Assembly: GCA_963835495.1 (NCBI GenBank)
Contig: CAWIFQ010000003.1
Span: 372,001-436,000, forward strand
DNA: 64,000 nucleotides
Direction of reading: 5' to 3'
Source: Acaudatibacter sp963835495
Lineage (GTDB): Bacteria > Pseudomonadota > Alphaproteobacteria > Caulobacterales > Caulobacteraceae
The notes beneath the pieces were generated by a model that did no database searches, was not told the origin of the DNA, and saw only the letters and a list, made by a program, of their open reading frames with translations. Positions 55,701-63,653 of the stretch are shown in pieces (position 1 is the stretch's first letter; every line of letters starts with the position of its first letter). A program made the position numbers and the translations under genes.

Positions 55701-56693
55701 ATGAACCCATCCCCGCACCGCCTCTGCGTCGCGCCCATGATGGACTGGACCGACCGGCATTGCCGGCGGCTGCATCGTGGGCTGTCGCGGCGCGCGCGGC
55801 TCTACACCGAGATGCTGACTGCCGAGGCGGTGATCCATGGCGACGCCGCGCGGCTGCTGGCGTTCGATCCGGCCGAGCATCCGGTGGCGCTGCAGCTGGG
55901 CGGCTCGGATCCGGCGCGGCTGGTGCTGGCCGCCCGGATCGGCGAGGACGCCGGCTACGACGAGATCAACCTAAACGTCGGCTGCCCGTCCGACCGAGTG
56001 CAGAGCGGCCGTTTCGGCGCCTGCCTGATGGCCGAGCCGGCGCTGGTGGCCGAGTGCATGGCGGCGATCGGCGCGGCGGTGAGCATACCGGCGACGGTGA
56101 AGTGCCGCATCGGGGTGGATGACCAGGATCCGGAGCAGGCGCTGTTCGAACTGGTCGACGCCTGCGCGGCGGCCGGCGTCGGCGTGTTCGTGGTCCATGC
56201 CCGCAAGGCCTGGCTGAAAGGCCTGTCGCCGAAGCAGAACCGGGATGTGCCGCCGCTGGACTATCCGCTGGTGTGGCGGCTGAAGCGCGAGCGGCCGGCG
56301 CTTACCGTGGTGATCAACGGCGGCATCGGCTCGCTGGACGAGGCCGAGCAGCAGCTGGCCCACGTCGATGGCGTCATGCTGGGCCGGGCCGCCTATCACA
56401 CGCCCGGCCTGCTGGGCGAGGTCGACCGGCGCCTGTTCGGCGAGGGCGCCGACGTGACGCCGGAAGCGGCGGTGGCGGCTTACCTGCCCTACGTCCGCGG
56501 CGAGCTGGCGACGGGCGCGCACCTGGCCGCGATGACGCGCCACATGCTGGGCCTGTTCCACGGCCGGCCAGGGGCGCGCACCTGGCGGCGCATCCTCACC
56601 GTCGAAGGCGCCAGGACGGGGGCTGGGATCGAGGTGATCGAGCGCGGCCTGGCGGCGCTGGCCGAGGCGCGGCGCGAAACCGTCGCGGCCTGA
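55701..56693 (+). CDS. dusA: tRNA-dihydrouridine synthase A
   Basis: 330-residue flavin enzyme that reduces uridines in the D-loop of tRNA. 'RLCVAPMMDWTDRHCR' is the FMN-binding start, and 'INLNVGCPSDRVQSGRFGACLM' carries the catalytic Cys with the DusA-type spacing. 'VHARKAWLKGLSPKQNRDVPPLDY' is the DusA signature that separates it from DusB/C, and 'INGGIGSLDEA' binds FMN phosphate. Length and motifs are complete. Confidence 0.93.
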   Translation: MNPSPHRLCVAPMMDWTDRHCRRLHRGLSRRARLYTEMLTAEAVIHGDAARLLAFDPAEHPVALQLGGSDPARLVLAARIGEDAGYDEINLNVGCPSDRVQSGRFGACLMAEPALVAECMAAIGAAVSIPATVKCRIGVDDQDPEQALFELVDACAAAGVGVFVVHARKAWLKGLSPKQNRDVPPLDYPLVWRLKRERPALTVVINGGIGSLDEAEQQLAHVDGVMLGRAAYHTPGLLGEVDRRLFGEGADVTPEAAVAAYLPYVRGELATGAHLAAMTRHMLGLFHGRPGARTWRRILTVEGARTGAGIEVIERGLAALAEARRETVAA

Positions 56694-56770
56694 CCGGGCC
56701 GGCGTCACGCACCTAGGAGGCCGACGCCGAGGCGAACTGCGAGGCGGCGAGGGGCTTCCACGTTGCCAGG

Positions 56771-56800
56771 TTGACATATAACGTTGTTCAATCTAACGAT
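56771..56800 (+). promoter_or_regulatory. Candidate sigma-70-type promoter
   Basis: TTGACA (56771-56776) followed after 17 bases by TAACGA, inside an AT-rich patch that stands out from the GC-rich surroundings. It would give the gene at 56941 a leader of ~130 bases. The rest of the 56694-56940 gap shows nothing else I recognise. Confidence 0.45.
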
Positions 56801-56940
56801 GCATTACGGCTGTTAGTCCCAAAGTTTCACAGTCCTAGCGCGTGGCTGAAGGCCGCTCCGTAGGGGGCGTGCAACTGCCCTCCGAGTATCGAGTAGCGGC
56901 GCCCTGTTTTGTCCTAGGTCGAAAAACGGAGCTTACGAAA

Positions 56941-57192
56941 ATGTCTGAGACCAATTGCGGCTGCTGCTGTTCGTATCAGACCCCGCCTTGGTGGGTGACC
57001 ATGCGGTTCACGGACGCCGGCCCTGGCTCGCCCGCTCCGGCGCCACCGAGCGCTGCGCCGCCGCAGACGACGACCACGACGACGACGCAAGGTGGCTCGC
57101 AGCAGGGGTCTTCTTCCGACGGTGGCGGCCTTGGCGGCCTCCTCAATACGGTCGGCGGCGTGCTGGGTGGCGCTCTGGGCGGACTGATCTAG
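56941..57192 (+). CDS. Small Cys/Thr/Gly-rich protein of unknown function
   Basis: 83 residues in three parts. The Cys-rich start is 'MSETNCGCCCSYQTPPWW', with four cysteines in five positions. A Pro/Ala then Thr-rich linker includes seven consecutive Thr. The Gly-rich hydrophobic tail is 'GGGLGGLLNTVGGVLGGALG' followed by GLI. The tail resembles membrane-inserting or self-assembling sequences (some bacteriocin-like and surface peptides), but no family is recognised. No classical signal peptide is present. It begins after an AT-rich promoter-like patch and is followed nine bases later by an unknown gene, so the two form an operon. Confidence 0.6.
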   Translation: MSETNCGCCCSYQTPPWWVTMRFTDAGPGSPAPAPPSAAPPQTTTTTTTQGGSQQGSSSDGGGLGGLLNTVGGVLGGALGGLI

Positions 57193-57201
57193 GAGCGTGA
57201 C

Positions 57202-57648
57202 ATGGTTGATCACTCAACGCTGCTCACCCTCCTCGAGGTGACCGTGGCGCCGGATACGGCGCTGACGGTGCCCAACGAGGTCAAAATCCTGGAAATCGTC
57301 GGGGTCGTCTCCAGTCCGGAGATGATCAAGGCGTTGAATCTCGCCGAATCGTTAGTGCCTGCTACGACCCCGGCGACGCTTCAAGGCCTGGTGCACCTGC
57401 TGAGCGGTCTGGCCAAGATGAACCCCGACACGCCGCAGACCAGTCACGACACGCTGGCGACGCTGTTGCAGAATCTGCAGAAAGCGCCGGACGTGCCGCT
57501 GACCTTCGGCATCTTCCTGCCGATCCTTCGGTCGTTCCTGACCGCGGCGTCCAAGAAGCCCGAGCACCGGCGTGAGCACGAGCGATCCGCCGAGTCCGAA
57601 CGCGAGCGGCCGAGCCGCCGCAGGGGCGGTGAGGCCGAGGCGATCTAA
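57202..57648 (+). CDS. Unknown helical protein with charged tail
   Basis: 148-residue soluble protein. Residues ~1-118 are predicted all-helical with many Leu/Pro-Thr turns ('LQGLVHLLSGLAKMNPDTPQ'), and the last ~30 residues are strongly charged (KKPEHRREHERSAESERERP). No family is recognised. It is nine bases downstream of the Cys/Gly-rich gene and probably works with that product. It is followed by a block of inverted repeats. Confidence 0.6.
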   Translation: MVDHSTLLTLLEVTVAPDTALTVPNEVKILEIVGVVSSPEMIKALNLAESLVPATTPATLQGLVHLLSGLAKMNPDTPQTSHDTLATLLQNLQKAPDVPLTFGIFLPILRSFLTAASKKPEHRREHERSAESERERPSRRRGGEAEAI

Positions 57649-57651
57649 TGT

Positions 57652-57808
57652 CCCGATTCCGAAGTTCGCAAGTGCTTGATGGCAGGCTTTGTCGAACTTC
57701 GGGATCGATCAGGACACTAGCAAGTATAAGTATCTAGTGTGCTTTTTTGGATTTGAAGTTCGCGCGACGCCCGATCCAGAGAGCAGGCGAACTTCAAATC
57801 CAGCACAC
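57652..57808. repeat. Three stacked inverted repeats, two sharing GAAGTTCG
   Basis: Hairpin 1 pairs CCGAAGTTCG (57659-57668) with CGAACTTCGG (57693-57702). Hairpin 2 pairs ACACTAG (57714-57720) with CTAGTGT (57734-57740). Hairpin 3 pairs GGATTTGAAGTTCGC (57749-57763) with GCGAACTTCAAATCC (57787-57801) and is extended by GTGTGC/GCACAC. Hairpins 1 and 3 share the same core half-site. A run of six T precedes hairpin 3. The block may terminate the upstream operon or bind a dimeric regulator. Confidence 0.6.
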
Positions 57809-57843
57809 CAGGCGCATGACCGCGTCGCCGTAGGAGGCTCAAG

Positions 57844-58359
57844 GTGGATCCTGCAAACCGGGCGCTTAACGTGCTCGAACTGGCGAGCCGCATTTCCGTG
57901 TCTGCGTCGACCCGGGAGCCCGAAGGCGACATCGATGCTCAGGTGAGGGCCCTTCACGACCCCTCCCACCCGAAGGTGGCGGTGTTTCTGGCCCCCGGGA
58001 ACGAGATCGATGACCGGCCGCTCGAGCCTGGGGTCAGGGTGGTGCGCAGACGCGAAGGCACTTTGCTGACGACCGACCCGAAGCGGGCGGCCCATTTCAA
58101 GACGCGGCCGATGATTACGGATGACGATCTCGCCCTGTTGCTGGGGTATCCGGAAAGCAAGGCCGACGTGTTTGGTCGCGGTGGCGGCCTCGTGGTTCAG
58201 GCTCGCGACGCCGACGGCTATGTCGTCACGGAAGCCTATGCTTCGCTTCAACGCCTCGCCGACACGGTCGCGGAACTGCGCCGCCACGTGCCGTTCGCGG
58301 GGAGACTTTTGGTGCTGGCGCCAGCCGAGGCGTTGGCGAGGCGCCTGACTCTTTCCTAA
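57844..58359 (+). CDS. Hypothetical protein
   Basis: 171 residues from GTG 57844, which follows a strong TAGGAGG ribosome site. It is a mixed alpha/beta, cytosolic-looking protein ('GDIDAQVRALHDPSHPKVAVFL', 'TDDDLALLLGYPESKADV'). No catalytic motif or family is recognised. It stands alone between the inverted-repeat block and the convergent 5'-nucleotidase remnant. Confidence 0.6.
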   Translation: MDPANRALNVLELASRISVSASTREPEGDIDAQVRALHDPSHPKVAVFLAPGNEIDDRPLEPGVRVVRRREGTLLTTDPKRAAHFKTRPMITDDDLALLLGYPESKADVFGRGGGLVVQARDADGYVVTEAYASLQRLADTVAELRRHVPFAGRLLVLAPAEALARRLTLS

Positions 58360-58435
58360 GCGACTGGCGACGGTAGCTGGAAGGCCGAGGATCGGACGCG
58401 CTGGTGGTCTTCCTGCCCAGAAGCGCCGCCTGAAG

Positions 58436-59885
58436 CTACTTCGTCGTGGACACCGCCGCCCCGGGCGCGCCGGCCTTGAGCCAGGCCTCGGTCGCGGCGC
58501 GCGCGTCGACGCCGGTGTCGGTCCCGCCGCCCAGCGCCAGTTCGGCGACGAAGTCGGTGGTCGCGACGGAATAGGTCTTCGCCGGGTCGATGTCGGCCAC
58601 CGCGATGGTCGCGTGCATCACGCCGCCGAGCGCGCTTGGTTTGGCGAGCAGATCCTTCAGCTTCGCGCCGCTCAACGCCGCCTTCCAGACCGTATCGTGA
58701 AACGGAACCACCGCGTGCACCTGATAGCGGGTGACCTCGTGGGTGCGGAAGCTGTCGAACAGGTCGCCTTCCGGCTGGAGGCCGACCTCGGTCCCGGCGG
58801 CCAGCTTGAACGCGGCCGCGAGGTCGGCGGCGGTCATCGCGTTGCGCTCGGCCGGGGTCGAGCCGATCGGGCCGAGCTTGCCGACCACCTTGTCCAGCGG
58901 CCGGGCGTAGCGTTCGACCAGCGCCGTGACCCGGGGATCGGGTCTGATCGCGGCGTCAACCGCCTGCAGCCGGTCGGCGTAGTGGGTCAGCTTCCAGCCG
59001 TGGGCGCGGTCGCCCTCGAAGGTGAGGTCGAACACGCCCAGCCGCACGCCGAATTCGCCGTCCTGGACGATCGGCACGGGCGCGCCGTCGAGCGTTGTTC
59101 TCCAGCGCGGGCTGGTAGAGGTAGGTGTGCGAGTCGCCGCCGACGATGGCGTCGATCCCCCGGGTCCCGCGCACCACGCGGCGGTCGTCGAACACGCCGA
59201 TGTGGCTGACCACGATCACCACGTCCGCCGCCGCCCGCGCTTTCGGAACCCACAGCTTGGCCGCTTCGACCGGATCGGTGAACTTCAGGCCCTTGGTCTG
59301 CGGATAGCCCTGCGAGCGCTGGGTCGTGAGACCGAGGAACGCGATCCGCAGCTTGCCGACGCGGCGCACGACAAACGGCTTCACGCCCGGCAGCGGCGAG
59401 CCGTCCGCCTCGGCGGCGTTGGCGCAGATCCAGGGGAAGTGGGACTGCCGCACCAGCCGGGCGAGGTCGGCCTGCGCGCCGGCGGCGTCGTGGATGTCAG
59501 CGGCGTCCTTGAGCTTGAACTCGTTGTTGCCGACGGCGGCGAGGTCGTAGCCGATGGCGTTCATCGCCGCGATCTCGTCGACGCCTTCGTATTCGGTGGC
59601 CAGCGGGCCGCGGGTGGTGGTGTCGCCGGAATCGATCAGCAGCGTCGGGGCGTGCGCCGCCGCGCGCAGCTTTCTCACCAGCGTCGCGCGCCGCGCCGCG
59701 CCGCCGATGTCGCAGTGCTCCTCGGGGCCCTTCGCCACCTCGACGTAGCAGAACGCGCGCAGGTGCCCATGGATGTCGTTGTCGTGCAGGATGGTGAGGG
59801 ACTGGGTCGCGGCGCCGGCGATGCTGGCCGCGAAGATCGCCGTGATCGCGGGTGCGCTGCAGGCCAGCCTGCCCCAGATGTTCAT
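58436..59885 (-). pseudogene. Periplasmic 5'-nucleotidase/UshA-type phosphoesterase, broken by a +1 frameshift
   Basis: From ATG 59885 the protein has a signal peptide (ending near 'SIAGAATQS'). The metallophosphoesterase domain follows with 'LHDNDIHGHL', 'IDSGDTTTRGP', 'AVGNNEF' and 'GGDSHTYLYQPALEN'. The frame breaks at about 59094-59098, and the 5'-nucleotidase C-terminal domain continues in another frame ('LDGAPVPIVQDGEFGVRLG') to 58436. Reading AACACG for AACAACG restores one protein of about 483 residues. Such enzymes hydrolyse nucleotides or UDP-sugars in the periplasm. The damage is one extra A, so decay and sequence error are both possible. Confidence 0.87.
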
Positions 59886-59918
59886 GACGCCCTCCCCACC
59901 GAAACCCAAGTAAGAGTT

Positions 59919-60108
59919 GACCACGGAAAACACGGAAAGACACGGAAATTCCAGTGTCATCCCGGAGAGCCGCGCAGCGGACTCGTCAGGGATCTGCTTC
60001 CCCTGCCGGCGCAAGACAAGATCCGGATCCGTGCCGCTGCGCGGCTGGTCCGGGATGACAATGGAGGGGGTGACTAGTGTCCGTGTTTTCCGTGTTCTCC
60101 GTGGCCAA
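59919..60108. repeat. Nested inverted-repeat element between two minus-strand genes
   Basis: The outer arms are CCACGGAAAACACGGAAAGACACGGA (from 59921) and, inverted, TCCGTGTTTTCCGTGTTCTCCGTGG (to ~60104), each built of CACGGAAA-type repeats. The inner arms are TGTCATCCCGGAGAGCCGCGCAGCGG (from 59955) and CCGCTGCGCGGCTGGTCCGGGATGACA (to 60060). The two-tier structure and the ~190 bp size suggest a mobile palindromic element, possibly one inserted in another. It fills the gap between the enoyl-CoA hydratase stop and the nucleotidase start. Confidence 0.7.
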
Positions 60109-60123
60109 ACAAGCTTGCCGCCG

Positions 60124-60954
60124 TCACTCCGCCTTCGCACCAGTCCGGTAGTCGCCGAACGCCTGGTCGCGGACCGTCAGCGCCTCTTTCACGCCCTGGC
60201 GCAGCTGGGCCATGTAGGCGCGCGACGCCGCCGTGTGCCAGCCGAGAGCGTGCAGGTCGGTGCCGGCGCGAAGCCCGGCGCGCAGCCCCATCGCCTCCAT
60301 CTGCCGGTGCACCAGCCGCTTGTTGAGCTGGGCCAGCTCCGGATCGACCTGGGCGACCCGCTCGGCCATCGCCAGCACGGCGCCTTCGAGCTCGGCCTCG
60401 GGGTGGGCGCGGTTGGCGAAGCCCAGCCGCACCGCCTCGAGCCCGCTCATGGCGTCGCCGGTCAGCATCATCTCCATCGCCGGGCGCATGCCCATCAGCC
60501 AGGCGTGGTACTGGTTGTCGGGCGGCGACATGGTGCGCACGGCCGGGTAGCCGATCTGGGCGTCCTCGGCGACGTAGACCAGGTCGCAGGCCACCGCGAG
60601 CTCGGAGCCGCCGGCCAGGCACCAGCCGTGCACCTGGGCGATCACCGGCTTTGCGAGGTCCCAGACCCTGAAGCAGCCTTCCACCACGTGCCGCGCCCAC
60701 TGCCCCTGGCCGCCCGAGGTCGGGTAGGGCAGGGGGCCGGTCCCGGCGAGGTCGTAGCCGGACGAGAAGCACTTGCCGGCGCCGCGCAGGATCATCACCC
60801 GCACCTCCGGGTCGGCGTCGCCCTCTTCCAGCGCCTTGAAGATCTCGCCGCGCAGGGCGTTGGACAGCGCATTGCGCTTGGCGGGGCGGTTGAGCGTGAT
60901 GCGGCGCACGTGCGGCGCCGGATCGTCGGTCAGCAGGATCGGCTCGTCGGCCAT
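60124..60954 (-). CDS. Enoyl-CoA hydratase/isomerase family protein
   Basis: 276-residue crotonase-fold enzyme acting on acyl-CoA thioesters. 'LNRPAKRNALSNALRGEI' and the oxyanion-hole segments 'CFSSGYDLAG' and 'GWCLAGGSELAVACDLVYVAED' are typical. The segment after 'AQIGYPAVRTMSPPDN' differs from classical hydratases, so the exact substrate (hydratase, isomerase or hydrolase) is open. ATG 60954 follows GGAGGAAA. The palindromic element lies just past its stop. Confidence 0.85.
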   Translation of the reverse strand: MADEPILLTDDPAPHVRRITLNRPAKRNALSNALRGEIFKALEEGDADPEVRVMILRGAGKCFSSGYDLAGTGPLPYPTSGGQGQWARHVVEGCFRVWDLAKPVIAQVHGWCLAGGSELAVACDLVYVAEDAQIGYPAVRTMSPPDNQYHAWLMGMRPAMEMMLTGDAMSGLEAVRLGFANRAHPEAELEGAVLAMAERVAQVDPELAQLNKRLVHRQMEAMGLRAGLRAGTDLHALGWHTAASRAYMAQLRQGVKEALTVRDQAFGDYRTGAKAE

Positions 60955-61069
60955 GGCGGTTTCCTCCGGGGGCTTTGACCGCATCTAGCGCCAGGCCCGC
61001 GGCCGGCGTCCAGCGTCACCCGGCGGAAGCCCTGGCGAGCGCCGGACGCCGCGGTTAGGCTGCGCGGCC

Positions 61070-61807
61070 ATGGCAGAAGCGCTCGACATCGCCGCCGAGC
61101 ACGCGGGTCTTGTCGGTCAGCTGCGCGCGGCCGGCGCACCCTATCGCGGCGGCCAGCACAACGACTCGTACAGCGGGAGCGGCCACCCGTTCTTCAACGT
61201 CTCCGCGCCGGAACTGCGGCGGATCGGGCGAGCGTGGCTGGCGGCGCGCCGCAAGGCGGACGACGCCGACCTTCTGGCCGTGGTCGCCAGCCTGTTCGTC
61301 GGCGAGGCGTACGAAGAGAAGGTGCTCGCAGCCATCCTGCTCGCCGCCAATGGGCGGATGCGGCGGCTGGGCACGGCGGCGCTGGCAAATGGCTGGCTCG
61401 ATCACCTGCAAGGCTGGGCCGAGATCGATAGCCTTTGCGCCAGCGTCTTTGGGCCGGAGGAAATGGAGGCCGACTGGCCCGCCTGGCGCGACCTCATTCG
61501 GCGTCTCAGCCGGGACGCCAACGTCAACCGCCGCCGCGCGGCGCTGGTGCTGCTGACCCGCCCGACGCGAACGTCGTCCGACCCCCGCTATCGCGACCTG
61601 GCGTTCGAGGTCATCGAACGGCTGAAGTCAGAGCGGCCGATCCTGATCACCAAGGCGGTGTCGTGGCTGCTGCGCTCGATGGCCGTGCGCCACGGGCTGG
61701 CGGTGGCGGCCTATCTCGACGCGCAGGCCGCGTCGCTGCCGGCCATCGCCGTGCGCGAGACACGGACCAAGCTGCGCACCGGGACCAAGTCCGGACGTAC
61801 GCGATAG
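61070..61807 (+). CDS. AlkD-like DNA alkylation repair protein (HEAT-like repeats)
   Basis: 245-residue all-helical protein of the DNA alkylation repair (AlkC/AlkD) family, which removes alkylated bases using HEAT-like repeats. 'NVSAPELRRIGRAWLAA', 'YEEKVLAAILLA', 'WAEIDSLCASVFGP' and 'ILITKAVSWLLRSMAVRHG' match the family layout. It converges with the hypothetical gene at 61814, with six bases between the stops. Confidence 0.78.
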   Translation: MAEALDIAAEHAGLVGQLRAAGAPYRGGQHNDSYSGSGHPFFNVSAPELRRIGRAWLAARRKADDADLLAVVASLFVGEAYEEKVLAAILLAANGRMRRLGTAALANGWLDHLQGWAEIDSLCASVFGPEEMEADWPAWRDLIRRLSRDANVNRRRAALVLLTRPTRTSSDPRYRDLAFEVIERLKSERPILITKAVSWLLRSMAVRHGLAVAAYLDAQAASLPAIAVRETRTKLRTGTKSGRTR

Positions 61808-61813
61808 GGCCCC

Positions 61814-62524
61814 CTAGGAGGCGCGGCGCGGCGGCGTGCGGGCGATGTAGCGATCCACCAGCTTGGCCTTGGAGATCCACAGGTCCTCGCGCCGGCGGAT
61901 GGTCTTGCGCGTCGGCAGGCTGCCGGGATTAAAGGTCCAGGTTAGCGCCAGCAGCCAGATATCCTCGGCCGCGTCGTGCAGGCGGCGGCCAAGCGGCAGG
62001 GGACCGGTGTCCTCGATCGACTCGAAGCCGAACCAATGGCCGAAGCGGTGCATCTCGTCGCGATTGCGGCCGTTGGCGAAGGCGAGGCGGCCACGGACCG
62101 CCACCGCGCCGGCGAGCCGTGAGTCGGTGTCGATCGCCGCGGCGAGGTCGACGAACGAGCGCATCAGCGCGCGCCCAAACCGGCCGCCCCAGCCCAGGCC
62201 CTGGCAGGCGGAGGCCTTCGGCAGGCGCTCGTTCCAGAAGTGGATGTCGATGATCTTCTCGCCCGGCTGGATGACCGCGCCGTCGGAAAGCCGCAGCTCG
62301 CATTCCGCCCGCTTGACCACCACCCGCAGCATGCACGTCGGGCTGTCGTTGAACTCGATGAAGCCCTGCTGGCGTCTGACCCAGGCGTCGAGCCGGCGCA
62401 CGAGCAGCTGCAGCGTTCCGTCCTTCGGCGCCAGCGGGCGCTCGGGCGGCGTCCAGGCGCGCACGGGCCCGGCAGATGCGGCTGTCCGCGGGGATTGGCT
62501 CGGAACCAGAGAGGAATCGGTCAA
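61814..62524 (-). CDS. Conserved hypothetical protein
   Basis: 236-residue protein. The first ~30 residues are Ser/Pro-rich and probably disordered. The core includes 'GTLQLLVRRLDAWVRRQQGF', 'LSDGAVIQPGEKIIDIHFWNERLP' and 'AEDIWLLALTWTFNPGSLP'. The pattern 'x-G-E-x-I-x-x-I-H-F-W-N-E' is similar to what I recall of YkoP-like domains found near polysaccharide-processing enzymes, but this is uncertain. No signal peptide or membrane helix is obvious. It converges on the AlkD-like gene. Confidence 0.6.
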   Translation of the reverse strand: MTDSSLVPSQSPRTAASAGPVRAWTPPERPLAPKDGTLQLLVRRLDAWVRRQQGFIEFNDSPTCMLRVVVKRAECELRLSDGAVIQPGEKIIDIHFWNERLPKASACQGLGWGGRFGRALMRSFVDLAAAIDTDSRLAGAVAVRGRLAFANGRNRDEMHRFGHWFGFESIEDTGPLPLGRRLHDAAEDIWLLALTWTFNPGSLPTRKTIRRREDLWISKAKLVDRYIARTPPRRAS

Positions 62525-62620
62525 AACAGGCGACGTCCGCGTTCAAGCCATAAACCTGCGAATAACCAAGACGGGTCGCAACGCCTATGACTTTTTTGCG
62601 TGATCGCGACTTTTTGCCAC

Positions 62621-63145
62621 TTACGACCTTAGGACGAGGGCGTCCGGGGTGGCCTCGAATTTGGCCAGGCGGCCGAGGTAGCTCATGCCGAGCAGCGAGG
62701 TCTCAAGGCCCTTGTCGATGACGAACGCGTCGACGTCGGACACCTCGGCGCGGCCCACCGAGACGAGCCCCAGCTTCACTTGAGCCGCCTTGGCCGGGCC
62801 GTTCGCGGTCATCACCGTGTACTGGTACTGCAGCGACGACGGGTCCAGGCCGAGGTTGCGCGCATCGTCGGCGGTCAGCGCGACAGCGGTGGCGCCGGTG
62901 TCGACCAGGAAGCGCACCGGGTGACCGTCCACCTCGGCGGTGGCCCAGAAATGGCCGTCGGTCGACTTGGCGATGGAGGCTTCGCCGGACTCCGTCGATT
63001 GCGGCTGCGACGCGTCCGGCGCGAGGGTGGCGACCGCCGCGGCCGGCTGGGGCGCGCTGTCGTGAGCCGCGATCGTCGTCAGCATGCGCGCGCCGCCCAT
63101 GGCGCATAGCGCGGCCACCACGCCGATCATCATAAACCGCACCAT
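62621..63145 (-). CDS. Retropepsin-like aspartic protease (clan AA, TIGR02281-type)
   Basis: 174-residue protein. An N-terminal membrane/signal segment (residues 1-20, 'MVRFMMIGVVAALCAMGG') is followed by an Ala/Pro/Gln-rich linker and a single retropepsin domain. The active-site loop is 'RFLVDTGATAVALT', and 'TSLLGMSYLGRLAKFE' is the second conserved strand. As with retroviral proteases, one domain provides one catalytic Asp, so a dimer is needed. It is probably periplasmic and membrane-tethered. The substrates of this bacterial family are unknown. Confidence 0.85.
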   Translation of the reverse strand: MVRFMMIGVVAALCAMGGARMLTTIAAHDSAPQPAAAVATLAPDASQPQSTESGEASIAKSTDGHFWATAEVDGHPVRFLVDTGATAVALTADDARNLGLDPSSLQYQYTVMTANGPAKAAQVKLGLVSVGRAEVSDVDAFVIDKGLETSLLGMSYLGRLAKFEATPDALVLRS

Positions 63146-63248
63146 CACACGCCTTTCGGGCTCTCGATCGGTCGCGCTTCTGACGACCGTTGCGGCCAAA
63201 ATACCCAACAGCGGTTTGCAACGCGTGAATCGCGTCCGGCCGACGCCG

Positions 63249-63455
63249 CTAGCCGAATATCGCCAGCTTCTCGGGGCGAATGCGGCCGCGCCGGGCCGGC
63301 AGGTCGGCCATGATCGCCGCGCGTTCGGCGTCGGTCAGGCGCGTCCAGCTGGCGACCTCGGGCAGCGTGCGCTGGCAGCCGAGGCAGAGCCCGCTCTCGC
63401 CGTCGATCAGGCAGATCTTGACGCAGGGCGTTGCGAGCGGGCTCGGCGAATCCAT
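63249..63455 (-). CDS. DUF1289-family protein
   Basis: 68-residue protein with the DUF1289 cysteine pattern 'PCVKICLIDGESGLCLGCQR', in which four cysteines probably bind a metal, followed by 'EVASWTRLTDAERAAIMADLPAR'. This is a common small Proteobacterial family of unknown role. It starts about 200 bases from the divergent secreted-protein gene. Confidence 0.85.
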   Translation of the reverse strand: MDSPSPLATPCVKICLIDGESGLCLGCQRTLPEVASWTRLTDAERAAIMADLPARRGRIRPEKLAIFG

Positions 63456-63501
63456 GTCGCGCAGATGGCGCAGCCCGCGCGGGGACGCAAGCGCGACGAA
63501 T

Positions 63502-63528
63502 TGTAAGGCGAACTTACAGTGATGTAAG
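63502..63528. promoter_or_regulatory. Three TGTAAG half-sites, probable operator
   Basis: TGTAAG (63502-63507), CTTACA (63513-63518) and TGTAAG (63523-63528) are spaced by four or five bases. They give two overlapping palindromes (TGTAAG-N5-CTTACA and TTACA-N4-TGTAA). They lie at the edge of an AT-rich ~100-base patch upstream of the secreted-protein gene at 63654. This suits a dimeric regulator binding at or near its promoter. Confidence 0.5.
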
Positions 63529-63653
63529 CAAGCATAACCAATACTCTGTGTATGCCTGTTACCCCAAGTTAATTATTCAATCTGTACTAGATTTAATTAG
63601 CTCTCCGCCGCCAGGGCCGGCATGAACAACGGCGTTCTTCAAGGGAGAGTCAG

